From NCBI GenBank assembly GCA_050291935.1, contig JBNKKR010000004.1, positions 66,746 through 130,745 on the forward strand: DNA of 64,000 nucleotides. The letters are read 5' to 3'. The position numbers and the translations under genes are program-made. The notes below the pieces were generated by a model. The model was not told where the DNA came from. It searched no databases and saw only the letters and a list, made by a program, of their open reading frames with translations. The DNA is from Desulfocapsa sp050291935. Lineage in GTDB: Bacteria; Desulfobacterota; Desulfobulbia; Desulfobulbales; Desulfocapsaceae. Positions 9,389 through 17,488 of the stretch are shown in pieces (position 1 is the first letter of the stretch; the number at the start of each line of letters is the position of its first letter).

Positions 9389-9441
9389 AGGAAGAATGTT
9401 TCCTTGCCAGGTGGCGGTAAACGTAATTTTCTTTCAAGCAC
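9331..9441 (-). pseudogene. DUF4143 (AAA_14) ATPase, 36-codon 5' stub
   Basis: From a GTG at 9441, preceded by AGAGGA, the frame reads an N-terminus typical of DUF4143 ATPases. A short basic stretch and FFLWGPRQTGKSTLLRQ contain a Walker A motif (GPRQTGKS). It stops at 9331 after 36 residues, just past the P-loop. The remaining 350 or so residues are gone and are replaced, in another frame, by the truncated AlbA/HATPase protein. It is the start of a second DUF4143 gene distinct from the intact one at 13129-14493. Confidence 0.6.
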
Positions 9442-10262
9442 AACTTTTATCCTCTATTTTTTTTAAGTTATACTTGAAAATATCATGAATTTTTCAAGTG
9501 TCAATTGAAAATTGCAGGGTGCTTGGTTCGTGGATTCCACTCTTTCTCTATGCTCCATGATGCTCGAAGCAAATATCTACGTTTTTAGAATACCTTAAAA
9601 TTCAGATAAGTTGTGAAAGAAATGTTTTGGCAGGGACGATTGCGGGACGATGGAGTGAGAAACAATCGCCTTCAATGTATTCGTGGTCAATAACTACCTG
9701 CAGAGCGTGGGGAGCAGCAGTTTTTTTCTGGAATCTGGCGAGATGCGGACTCAGTGGCAAAAAACAAGACCAATTTAGTGTGTATCGTAAAATGGTCCGA
9801 ACTGTTTTACGATTGAGGTGATATTGGTTCGGGAAATAGTATGTCATTTTGTTTCAAAGTAGGGGGATTTTTATGCAATCCTTCTCTCAATTGAACAAGC
9901 GGTTCCAGTCCCGGTTTTTTTTAGAAAGGCTTCTGTCAGATTGTCGCTGGGTTGGGTTATTGCGGGGGATCGATTCGAAGAGCAGGGCCGATTTTATGCT
10001 CAATTGCAGAACAAACATCAGAGAAGGGGATTCGTTCCTGTTCCAGCCTGATATTGTTGCCATAGGAGTTGTTACGAAGAGCAGTATAGAGTTTAGCTCT
10101 ATCCGCCGCCACGATGCATGATGGTAGTTGCTGTGGCCCAAGACGGCGGTGAGCAGCCGTGATTTCGTACCTACAAACTGCCTTTCGGCGAGCCCCTGTA
10201 TCCAGTCGAATATTTGTTGGCAACAATGAGTATTGCAAAATTCACACAATGTTCACCAAAGG
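9442..10262. other. Intergenic stretch without recognisable gene
   Basis: About 820 bases between the gene remnants and the palindrome. Several short open frames exist on both strands (for example 9602-9847 reverse, 9887-10249 reverse and 9849-10121 forward), but they overlap each other, lack ribosome-binding sites and match no family I know. The surroundings are decayed mobile and accessory DNA, so this is most likely degraded coding sequence. Confidence 0.4.
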
Positions 10263-10361
10263 CGAGCCGAGACGACTGCATCTGCTTCGTCTCTGAATCA
10301 AAAGGCATAGCATACTATGGCCTGTTGATTCGTTCCTCGCATATGCAGCCGTCTCGGCTCG
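10263..10361. repeat. Long imperfect palindrome (99 bases), possible MITE or structured RNA
   Basis: The outer arms GAGCCGAGACGACTGCAT (10264-10281) and ATGCAGCCGTCTCGGCTC (10343-10360) pair at 17 of 18 positions. Inside, GAATCAA (from 10294) pairs with TTGATTC (ending 10331), and GGCATAG nearly pairs with CTATGGCC around a short apical loop. The whole folds as a long interrupted hairpin. It lies 13 bases beyond the stop of the SNF2 helicase gene. There is no terminal T-run, so it is not a standard terminator. A palindromic miniature element or mRNA 3'-end structure both fit. Confidence 0.6.
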
Positions 10362-10374
10362 TGAGCAATCCGGG

Positions 10375-13038
10375 CTAAAACCCGGGCAATTTGAATTTTA
10401 AGGTTACTTCACCGGTCTTTTTATCAAGGGAAACCAGTTTCTCATCTCCACCATCTGCTGCCTCGATTTTCTGTCCGGTGGCCATTTCCAATAGGCCGGA
10501 GATAAAGGACATGCCCTGATTCAGCACGGCTTCCATCTTTTCCGGAGACTGTTCCATGGGAGAGGAACTCCTGGCGGCCGCTTCCACGGGATGCTCGCTC
10601 TCCTGTTCTTCTCCCGTAAAATCAATTTCTTTTTCTTCTTCTTTAAGAACTTCCGGATTGAGGAAGTGTGGAGTGTCTTCTGGCAGCTCTTCCGAGGGGA
10701 TGGGTTCCATGGTTGGAGTCTCCAGCTCTTCACCAAGCATTTCCCGCAACCGGTTGACCATCTCCTGGCGTTTTTCACGGTCAAACATTACCTCATCCAC
10801 ACCACCATCGAAAACACCGCTGAACAACTCACCCTTAAGTTGGATTCCGGCCATGATCCGCATCTCAATACTTCCCTTGCAGATTAGATTGATCACGTTT
10901 ACGCAGTTGCTCTTCTGGCCAATACGGTTAACCCGGCCGATACGTTGATTGAGTTTTGCCGGATTCCAGGGCAGCTCGAAATTGATAACACAATCGGCGG
11001 CCTGCAGGTTGAGACCGGTACCTCCAGCATCGGTGGAGAGGAAAACCTTACAATCCGGATTTGTGCTGAATTCATCTATCAGGGCTTGACGTTTTTTCAC
11101 TGGAACTTTGCCGGAAAGTTCCACAAAGGGGATTCCAACTCGGGACAGGTGTTTGCCAATGAGAAAGGTCATGGTTGTCCATTCACTGAAGATGACCACC
11201 TTTCTGTTATTTTCCACCACCAGCTCGTCGAGGATGTTCGCTAATTCATCGAGTTTTGGTGAAATGTTGCTTTGCCGGTCAATGAGATGCGTTGAATCAC
11301 AAACCTGACGCATTTTCAGTAGCAGAATCTGGATTTTACGCACATCCAAGGGGGTCAGAAACTTCTTATTTAGTAATGGTAACAGGGACTGACTGTAGCC
11401 ACTATGTATTTCTGCCTGTTTTTCATGGAGATCGAGAAAATAGTCGTTTACGATCTGTTCCGGCAGATCATCCAGCACCTCCTCTTTGCGGCGGCGAATG
11501 ACCAGTGGTTGTAGTTTTTCGTGGAGTTTTTCCAGGTTACGATATCCTAAAATCTGGCCTTTTTTATGACGGCTGAGGAGAAAATGGTCTGCTGCAAACT
11601 TCCACAGAGGACTGAGTAGTTCGGGATCAAGGAACTGGACAATGGAGTAAACATCCTCCAACTTATTTTCCAGTGGAGTACCGGTGAGTACCAGCGCGTG
11701 CTGTTTGGGCAGGCTCTTTACGGCTTCAGCGGTTTTGGTTTCAAAATTTTTGATCCGCTGGGCCTCGTCCAGAATGATTAGATCCGGTTTGAAACGGGAA
11801 ATGATGGTGACATCGCGCAGCACGGCCTCATAATTGGTAATTTTAAAAAGGGACTCATCTTCACGGTACTGACGCTTTCGATTCCTGGCTGATCCCGCAA
11901 TTACTTCCGCTTTTTCGTTGGTGAAACGTTCAATCTCCCGCTTCCACTGATCCTTTAACGAGGCAAGGGTCACCACCAGCACTTTGGAAAAACCAAAAAT
12001 CTCCTTCTTGAGAACTGCCAGGCCAATGGCCTGCATGGTCTTACCGAGACCCATTTCGTCTCCAATAAGGGTGGCTCGTTTATAGAGGCCGAAACGAATA
12101 CCTTCTTCCTGATAAGGGTAGGGGGATAACTTGAGAAAACTCTTGGCGTCGGGCAATGGGGAGTTGGCGGCGGTGGCAAGTTCCATGGCAAGAAGCTGCC
12201 GTGCCATTTTCTCCATGACAGACTCCTGAATTCGCGCTCGTTTATGTGTTTGGAACCGCTCGACAAAGGGCATAAAGTCAGACAGCTCCGCCAACCGGTA
12301 GTGACCCCTATCTGTGAAAACCGCTGTAACGATCTCTGCCAGAGGATCGTTTTCCACAAAGGATTGTTCATGAAAAAGTCTTGGTCGAGCTGTTTTTGCA
12401 TCCCAAAAGATATCCACATAGGGGAAGCGTTCCCGCTCCACCTGCTGTTGGAATGTTTTAATCTCTGCAATATGTTTGGTCAGAAAGAGTATATGTTTAC
12501 AGGTTCCAAGGCTGTTTGATAAAAAATCAGGGCAGGAACAGTGTCCTGTTCCAACAACAGGATTGTGCAGGGTCACCTGATATTGCTTCCCCTTGGGAGT
12601 TGTGAGTAGATGGTCTCCCTTGAACATATCACCCAGAGTCACCGTAAACTGCTCTACCCGAGCTCGCTTGTTGCGATCGTCCATGGCCTGCTGTTTGATC
12701 TCCTCGGGTAGGAGAAATCTCTCTTCCTCTGTTGCCGGAAGAGGCGGCTTTGGGGGTAGTTCATCCACAATGTCCAATAAATCCAGCAGCACCGCAACAA
12801 CATGCTTACATCCTTCTCCAGGATAGGGGCAGTCGCAGTCAAAGGTAATCTCTTTGCCGATGTTCACTTCGGTGGTATAGTCACCAAAGTTACCATCGAC
12901 CTCGTACACATATTCTCCATTCTGCTGGTCATAATCGATACGGTGATATGCCCCATATCGATACAGGTCTTCTCCCCGTTGAAATATGATTTTCGAGTCG
13001 GCAATGGATCGTATGGCTTCTATGGTTAATCCTTGCAT
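10375..13038 (-). CDS. SNF2-family helicase with tandem SWIM zinc fingers
   Basis: 887 residues. The N-terminus has two SWIM-type zinc motifs: C68, C70, C77, H79 (CDC..GEGCKH) and C167, C169, C180, H182 (CSC..GTCKH). The SNF2 ATPase follows: Walker A DEMGLGKT (about 328-334), DEAQ box (DEAQRIKN, about 424), TGTPLENKLEDVYSI, then the helicase C domain with LSTDAGGTGLNLQAADCV and the arginine finger motif RIGRVNRIGQ. The C-terminal 130 residues are acidic and low in complexity. Proteins of this layout translocate on double-stranded DNA and remodel protein-DNA complexes; their exact role in bacteria is unclear. It stands alone within the accessory block, with no restriction or methylase partner visible. 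Confidence 0.9.
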   Translation of the reverse strand: MQGLTIEAIRSIADSKIIFQRGEDLYRYGAYHRIDYDQQNGEYVYEVDGNFGDYTTEVNIGKEITFDCDCPYPGEGCKHVVAVLLDLLDIVDELPPKPPLPATEEERFLLPEEIKQQAMDDRNKRARVEQFTVTLGDMFKGDHLLTTPKGKQYQVTLHNPVVGTGHCSCPDFLSNSLGTCKHILFLTKHIAEIKTFQQQVERERFPYVDIFWDAKTARPRLFHEQSFVENDPLAEIVTAVFTDRGHYRLAELSDFMPFVERFQTHKRARIQESVMEKMARQLLAMELATAANSPLPDAKSFLKLSPYPYQEEGIRFGLYKRATLIGDEMGLGKTMQAIGLAVLKKEIFGFSKVLVVTLASLKDQWKREIERFTNEKAEVIAGSARNRKRQYREDESLFKITNYEAVLRDVTIISRFKPDLIILDEAQRIKNFETKTAEAVKSLPKQHALVLTGTPLENKLEDVYSIVQFLDPELLSPLWKFAADHFLLSRHKKGQILGYRNLEKLHEKLQPLVIRRRKEEVLDDLPEQIVNDYFLDLHEKQAEIHSGYSQSLLPLLNKKFLTPLDVRKIQILLLKMRQVCDSTHLIDRQSNISPKLDELANILDELVVENNRKVVIFSEWTTMTFLIGKHLSRVGIPFVELSGKVPVKKRQALIDEFSTNPDCKVFLSTDAGGTGLNLQAADCVINFELPWNPAKLNQRIGRVNRIGQKSNCVNVINLICKGSIEMRIMAGIQLKGELFSGVFDGGVDEVMFDREKRQEMVNRLREMLGEELETPTMEPIPSEELPEDTPHFLNPEVLKEEEKEIDFTGEEQESEHPVEAAARSSSPMEQSPEKMEAVLNQGMSFISGLLEMATGQKIEAADGGDEKLVSLDKKTGEVTLKFKLPGF

Positions 13039-13128
13039 GGATGCGCCTCAAGAAAATGTTAAAATGTTATAATATACCGGTAGGTTCGGTGTTGTCCGGT
13101 TGTTGGGTAGTGCATTTAGTTATTTTAG

Positions 13129-14493
13129 TTAGACTTTAAATAGCGAAAATTCTATATCTTTCTGATCCTGGTTTGCCTGGTGTTTGTTATGAAGTTGTAT
13201 GGCCCAAATCCATGCAGGAAGAACAAAAATTTTTCCATTAACTGTCTCAATTTCATCACGCTCATCTGCTGTTATCAATAAGGATTTTGTTAGTTGTAGC
13301 TCGGCCATCGCCTCTGTAAGGGCACGGATCTCACGTTTTTTTGTTTGCTCGTCTTTTGTCGAAACTGTTACCTGGATCAGCTCTGTTGTCTTTGTGTATG
13401 GTGAACATGCAATAAAATCAACTTCATGTCCTTTCTGCGTTTTGAAATATTCAACCGAATAGTTTCTTTTACGTAATTCCAGGAACACAAAAGTTTCAAG
13501 CAGATGGCTCCAGTCAGGTTCAGTTTGTCTGGAATGCGCATGGGCAAGCCCCGTATCAATTGGATATATTTTGGCAGGATTTACTTGTTTTGCTTTTTCT
13601 GATTTAGCTGCCAGATAGACCGGGAAGAGGAGGTATGCATCATGTAGATAATCCAGGTATGAATATAAGGAGTCTTTTCTGCATGGGATCTGTTGTGACT
13701 TTAGGCTATTGTAGAATTTGTTCACACTAAACAGCGTTGCCGGAGCATTCAGTGTGGCTGAAAGTAATCGTTTCAATGGTTGTAGTTTGGTGATGTCGTG
13801 GCGATCAACGATGTCTCTGTAAATAACGGCATGGACATATTCCTGGAGGACTTTGGTTTTGTCATGGAGAGGGAAATCCTGTATTTCCGGGAAGCCGCCA
13901 TGCAAGAGGAATAGTTGAAAGTGTTTTTTTAATTGAACTCTCATTTTACTCCCTGGAGTGGAGTGGAATGAGTAATCAATCTTTTTATGTTTGAGGAATT
14001 CGGTAAAGGTAAAAGGAAATATTTCAGTAGAAAGGGATCTTCCCCGTAATGAAGTGGCAATTTCGCGGCTAAGGAGTTTTGCCGATGAGCCTGTTAGAAA
14101 TATTCTTGCATTTTCAGTATCAAGGACACGCCTTACAAACTGTTCCCAGTACGACACTAGCTGTATTTCATCAAAGAAAAAAAAACAGGTTTTTTCTTTT
14201 AGTGAGGGATCGGCTTGGTAAAAGGCATCTAAAAGTATGTCAAAGTCTGGTTTTTCAAAAGGATGTAACCGTTCGTCTTCAAAATTAATATACAAAAGTC
14301 TCTCTTTCTCTACGCCTTTTCTCAACAAGTCGGTCATTTGCTGATAGAGAAACCAGGTTTTTCCGGCCCGTCGCATCCCAATTATTGTTTGAGCTTTCCC
14401 CGGCAGCGGCTTAAGCTCCGTGCATCTTGGTGTTAAATCGGGAAGTGATCGTTCGTTGAAGTCGGCTATGAAGTTTTGGATAATTGTCTTCAT
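13129..14493 (-). CDS. DUF4143/AAA_14 P-loop ATPase
   Basis: 454 residues. The N-terminal AAA_14 domain has a Walker A variant IIGMRRAGKTWFLYQQ (about 38-50), Walker B FFFFDEIQLV, and the sensor segment FLTGSSAKLLSREIATSLRGR. The C-terminal DUF4143 part contains RDIVDRHDITKLQPLKRLLS and a PD-(D/E)xK-like nuclease-fold core (HEVDFIA). The family is widespread, mobile and of uncertain function; a role as DNA-binding ATPase or addiction/defence protein has been suggested. It sits between hipBA and the SNF2 helicase, within an accessory block. The full length suggests an intact gene, unlike the stub at 9331-9441. Confidence 0.9.
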   Translation of the reverse strand: MKTIIQNFIADFNERSLPDLTPRCTELKPLPGKAQTIIGMRRAGKTWFLYQQMTDLLRKGVEKERLLYINFEDERLHPFEKPDFDILLDAFYQADPSLKEKTCFFFFDEIQLVSYWEQFVRRVLDTENARIFLTGSSAKLLSREIATSLRGRSLSTEIFPFTFTEFLKHKKIDYSFHSTPGSKMRVQLKKHFQLFLLHGGFPEIQDFPLHDKTKVLQEYVHAVIYRDIVDRHDITKLQPLKRLLSATLNAPATLFSVNKFYNSLKSQQIPCRKDSLYSYLDYLHDAYLLFPVYLAAKSEKAKQVNPAKIYPIDTGLAHAHSRQTEPDWSHLLETFVFLELRKRNYSVEYFKTQKGHEVDFIACSPYTKTTELIQVTVSTKDEQTKKREIRALTEAMAELQLTKSLLITADERDEIETVNGKIFVLPAWIWAIQLHNKHQANQDQKDIEFSLFKV

Positions 14494-14584
14494 GTTTTGA
14501 ATCTATCCCTTGTATGAGGATATGTCAACTCGAATCTGGTCTCAAAATGAAACCTATTTTACCCTACTGCTGGACGGTTTTTTC

Positions 14585-15754
14585 CTATTGGTGTGTTTTT
14601 GCCATGCATTTTGACACTGATGCAACAATTGAATGGTTAATCCGAGGAAATTGCTTTAATAGCTCTTTATGTGCAGTGGTTGTGTCAATAACTGTCTGAG
14701 CAATTTCTGTGACAATTTTGTTTGGATTTTTTATTCCGATCTTGTTTCCAAAGCGTTGCAGCTCTTTTTGTGATGGGAAATGTTTCTTATGTCCGTTCAT
14801 TTTAAGGGCGGGAGTATCGTGCGGAAAGTAGGGGAGTGTTGAAATAATATCATAGGCAGGGGCAAGTCGGATTGTTTCTGGTGATAATATGTTTTTGTAT
14901 ATAAGCGAAAAGTTTTTCTTGTGTGCGTCTCCATTGCCTACAAGTGTAGATAATACAAGCATCCTGAAAAAGATTTCCTTATCGCAGCGGGGCGATGCAC
15001 TATACATCTCGATCACTTTCGCCAGAGATTCATAGGAACCCGAATATTTGTCAGCGGTGCTTTCCCCAAGTAATACTGAAAAATCTTCAAGACCCATGCG
15101 TCTACCATCGGGGGAGAGGTCGAAGCGATGCATGACAAATAAATGTTTATCGTCAGAGAGGTAAAATTGGGGTACTTCCAAACCACACTTTAATGCAGCA
15201 GACATGCAGATAAATTCATTGACAGCAAGGCCTGGATATTCATCCAAGCCACTTTTAACTATAAGGCCAGGAGTGTGAAATGTTGCCCGATGATCTCGAA
15301 TCAGTACCTTGGGTTGCACCCCGCTGATTGATGTCTGAAGAAGGTATTTATCTACCAGCTCTTCAAATAGAGGCTGTTTTCCCTGCCATTTGAGTATCTC
15401 GACCAGATTCTCTTTTTTTATTTCGTTTTGTGGGAATTGCTCGGATACATACCCAATCCTTCCTATGCCGAAATCTCTCTGAAGCGCAAGAAAGAGCATA
15501 TCATCTATTCGGACATGTTTGCGCAGTCGTTCAATGATCCGTTCGCGTACAAAACCCTCTGGAATATTTTGCTCGAAGATAGGGTGGATAGCGCCTCGAC
15601 TGTAGCTTGGGAGACGAACGGGCATGGTGAGGGAAAGCTGCCTGTTGGGTGTGGCGTGATGGCCGTAACCAAAGGTGAAGCGATGGGTTTTTTCCAGGGT
15701 TCCGCTTTCGCCTTCTTGCACATTGATTTTGAGTTTTCTTATCCTTTCACCCAT
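14585..15754 (-). CDS. hipA: HipA-type serine/threonine kinase toxin
   Basis: 389 residues. The N-terminal subdomain carries HPIFEQNIPEGFVRERI. The kinase part has SISGVQPKVLI (the Gly-rich/phosphorylated-loop equivalent), FVMHRFDLSPDGRRMGLEDF (HxFDR-like region), NGDAHKKNFSLIY (catalytic Asp and Mg-binding Asn) and APAYDIIST (DFG-like Asp). All catalytic elements look intact. Known HipA proteins phosphorylate glutamyl-tRNA synthetase or other targets and induce dormancy. The 5' end overlaps hipB by eight bases, the normal hipBA arrangement, with HipB presumably repressing both. Confidence 0.92.
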   Translation of the reverse strand: MGERIRKLKINVQEGESGTLEKTHRFTFGYGHHATPNRQLSLTMPVRLPSYSRGAIHPIFEQNIPEGFVRERIIERLRKHVRIDDMLFLALQRDFGIGRIGYVSEQFPQNEIKKENLVEILKWQGKQPLFEELVDKYLLQTSISGVQPKVLIRDHRATFHTPGLIVKSGLDEYPGLAVNEFICMSAALKCGLEVPQFYLSDDKHLFVMHRFDLSPDGRRMGLEDFSVLLGESTADKYSGSYESLAKVIEMYSASPRCDKEIFFRMLVLSTLVGNGDAHKKNFSLIYKNILSPETIRLAPAYDIISTLPYFPHDTPALKMNGHKKHFPSQKELQRFGNKIGIKNPNKIVTEIAQTVIDTTTAHKELLKQFPRINHSIVASVSKCMAKTHQ

Positions 15755-16010
15755 TATCTAGCTCATCTAGAGTTGGAAAGCGTTTAGGACTAAGTTTGAC
15801 CTGTAACCCCAGAGCCCGTATTACCTCCAGGGCTTTTTGCAGCGACCCTTTGTATACACCGCGTTCTAGCTCACCAATAACTTGGCGCCTTACTGCCGCC
15901 TGTTTGGCCAAGTCTGTTTGCAAAAGGCCCCTCTGTTTTCTGGCGGTAAGGATATCATGCCCCAATTGTTCTATGTCATTTTGTATTTTCATGTTCGTTA
16001 TAGTAAACAT
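15747..16010 (-). CDS. hipB: HipB-type antitoxin, Xre-family HTH
   Basis: 87 residues with one helix-turn-helix (ILTARKQRGLLQTDLAKQAA then RRQVIGELERG, residues 19-52) and a C-terminal tail (SPKRFPTLDEL) of the kind that contacts HipA. It should repress the operon and neutralise HipA. The annotated ATG at 16010 lies inside the inverted repeat taken as operator; a second ATG six codons later (15992) is equally possible, and neither has a good Shine-Dalgarno sequence. It overlaps hipA by eight bases. Confidence 0.88.
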   Translation of the reverse strand: MFTITNMKIQNDIEQLGHDILTARKQRGLLQTDLAKQAAVRRQVIGELERGVYKGSLQKALEVIRALGLQVKLSPKRFPTLDELDNG

Positions 16011-16053
16011 TTTTGTTGAAAATCACAACAAATGTTTGATAAAATAAACATTT
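16004..16053. promoter_or_regulatory. Putative HipB operator, inverted AAACATTT repeats
   Basis: Just at and upstream of the hipB start are TAAACATTTTTGTTG (16004 onward) and CAACAAATGTTT (16026-16037), forming an inverted repeat around a short AT-rich spacer. A third half-site TAAACATTT begins at 16045. Repeated, palindromic AT-rich sites over the start codon are typical of autoregulated Xre-family antitoxins. Binding is inferred. Confidence 0.5.
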
Positions 16054-16095
16054 GAAAGTATGCCGGAGGCGGAAACACAATGGAAAGAGAGGAGA

Positions 16096-17181
16096 TTAAC
16101 CGGTTTTCTGGAAATTACAGTATGTCTTTTGAAGTCCTTCAGGTAGCTCGTATTCTGCTTTCCAGCCGTGTTTATTGATGAGTGAAGTATCCAGAAGCTT
16201 TTTGGGAGTACCATCTGGTTTGCTCGAATCAAAAACAACTTCCCCTGAAAATCCAACGACGTGCTTTATCATTTCTGCAGTTTCTTTGATTGTTTGATCA
16301 CTTCCTGTTCCCACGTTTAGAAAGGAAGGGGAAGGGGGAAGATTTTTTTGGCTCATTATAAATATGCATGCCGCCGCCATATCATCAACATGCAGAAATT
16401 CTCGGTAAACTTCTCCTGTACCCCAGAGTATAACTTTTGCTTGGTGATCTGTCTTGAGTTGGCCTGTTTTTGATGAGTAACCTATTGCATTTTGTATATC
16501 TTCAGGGATTGGGCCATACATTTGTTCATCTTTCTGGATGGCTTGCAGATTTCCTTCTGCTGCAAGTTTTGCCAGGTGAAATTTTCGGATCATGGCCGGG
16601 ATAACATGGCTGTTTTCTAGATCATAATTATCTCCAGGGCCGTAAAGGTTAGTGGGCATAACAGATCTGTATAGGGTCCCGTACTGTCGGTTATAGGCCT
16701 CGCACATTTTAATGCCCGCAATTTTGGCTACGGCATATGGTTCGTTTGTCGGTTCGAGCTCACTGGTAAGGAGGTACTCTTCCTTCATTGGCTGTGGCGC
16801 AAATTTAGGGTAGATGCAGGAGCTGCCAAGAAAAAGCAAGTGTTGTATCCCAGCCTTGTATGCCTGATGAATGATGTTATTCTGGATCATCAGGTTACTG
16901 TAAATAAAATCGGCAGGGTAGGTGTTGTTCGCGTGAATTCCACCCACTTTTGCGGCTGCTAAGACTATATGGTCAATTTTTTCTGTTTGGAATAAATTTT
17001 TAACGGCATCCTGATTGGTTAGATCCAACTCTGCATGCGTTCTGGTAATAATAGCATCAGGATCGTGACCGTTTTGTAGAAGTTGTCTCGCAATTGCCGA
17101 ACCGACCATGCCTTTATGGCCGGCAATGTATATTTGGGTCTTAGGTGGAAGTGATGGTTGTTTTTGTTGTAAAGAGGACAT
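16096..17181 (-). CDS. fcl: GDP-L-fucose synthase
   Basis: 361 residues; converts GDP-4-keto-6-deoxymannose to GDP-L-fucose using NADPH. The SDR hallmarks are present: IYIAGHKGMVGSAIARQL (GxxGxxG), LFLGSSCIYPKFAPQPM (catalytic Ser), EPYAVAKIAGIKMCE (YxxxK), and VILWGTGEVYREFLHVDDMA (substrate site). The length is some 40 residues over E. coli Fcl because of a longer N-terminus and an insert around residues 200-235. It lies two genes downstream of gmd, completing the GDP-fucose pathway. A truncated second copy of its 3' half is at 7945-8395. Confidence 0.95.
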   Translation of the reverse strand: MSSLQQKQPSLPPKTQIYIAGHKGMVGSAIARQLLQNGHDPDAIITRTHAELDLTNQDAVKNLFQTEKIDHIVLAAAKVGGIHANNTYPADFIYSNLMIQNNIIHQAYKAGIQHLLFLGSSCIYPKFAPQPMKEEYLLTSELEPTNEPYAVAKIAGIKMCEAYNRQYGTLYRSVMPTNLYGPGDNYDLENSHVIPAMIRKFHLAKLAAEGNLQAIQKDEQMYGPIPEDIQNAIGYSSKTGQLKTDHQAKVILWGTGEVYREFLHVDDMAAACIFIMSQKNLPPSPSFLNVGTGSDQTIKETAEMIKHVVGFSGEVVFDSSKPDGTPKKLLDTSLINKHGWKAEYELPEGLQKTYCNFQKTG

Positions 17182-17195
17182 GGGGATTACGTTTT

Positions 17196-17480
17196 TTAGG
17201 GGTTATGTTTCTGACCTAAAGGTGTTAGCCGATATTTTTGGGTCGGGCTCTTGGGGCTGTTCGGTTGAGTCATCTCAATGAGTCCGGATTGTAATGCTGG
17301 TTCAAGGTAGTTTTTTGCAAAACTGACACGATCCTTTAGGTTGAGTGCCTGCATTAATGCAGATCGACTCATTTCGCCATCAAAGCATTGTAAGAGGCGG
17401 CTTACTTGCTGGGTTACTTGCTGGGTGGCGTTTTCGCTAAAAGTTAAACTTACTTTGAAAAAGTCACCCATTTCTTCCAT
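17196..17480 (-). pseudogene. C-terminal winged-helix fragment of an AlbA/HATPase-type protein
   Basis: 94 codons wedged between gmd and fcl. The sequence (QQVTQQVSRLLQCFDGEMSR, then NYLEPALQSGLIEMTQP and PTQKYRLTPLG) aligns with the C-terminus of the protein at 8624-9388 (GQVTKEILKLL, MSRNKLQ, NYLRPAINANLIEMT, QKYRQTAKG). The ATP-binding and AlbA domains are absent. It starts nine bases after gmd and ends 14 bases before fcl, so it is transcribed with them and could be translated as a small DNA-binding protein, but truncation is the simpler reading. Confidence 0.6.
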
Positions 17481-17488
17481 ATGGAGAA

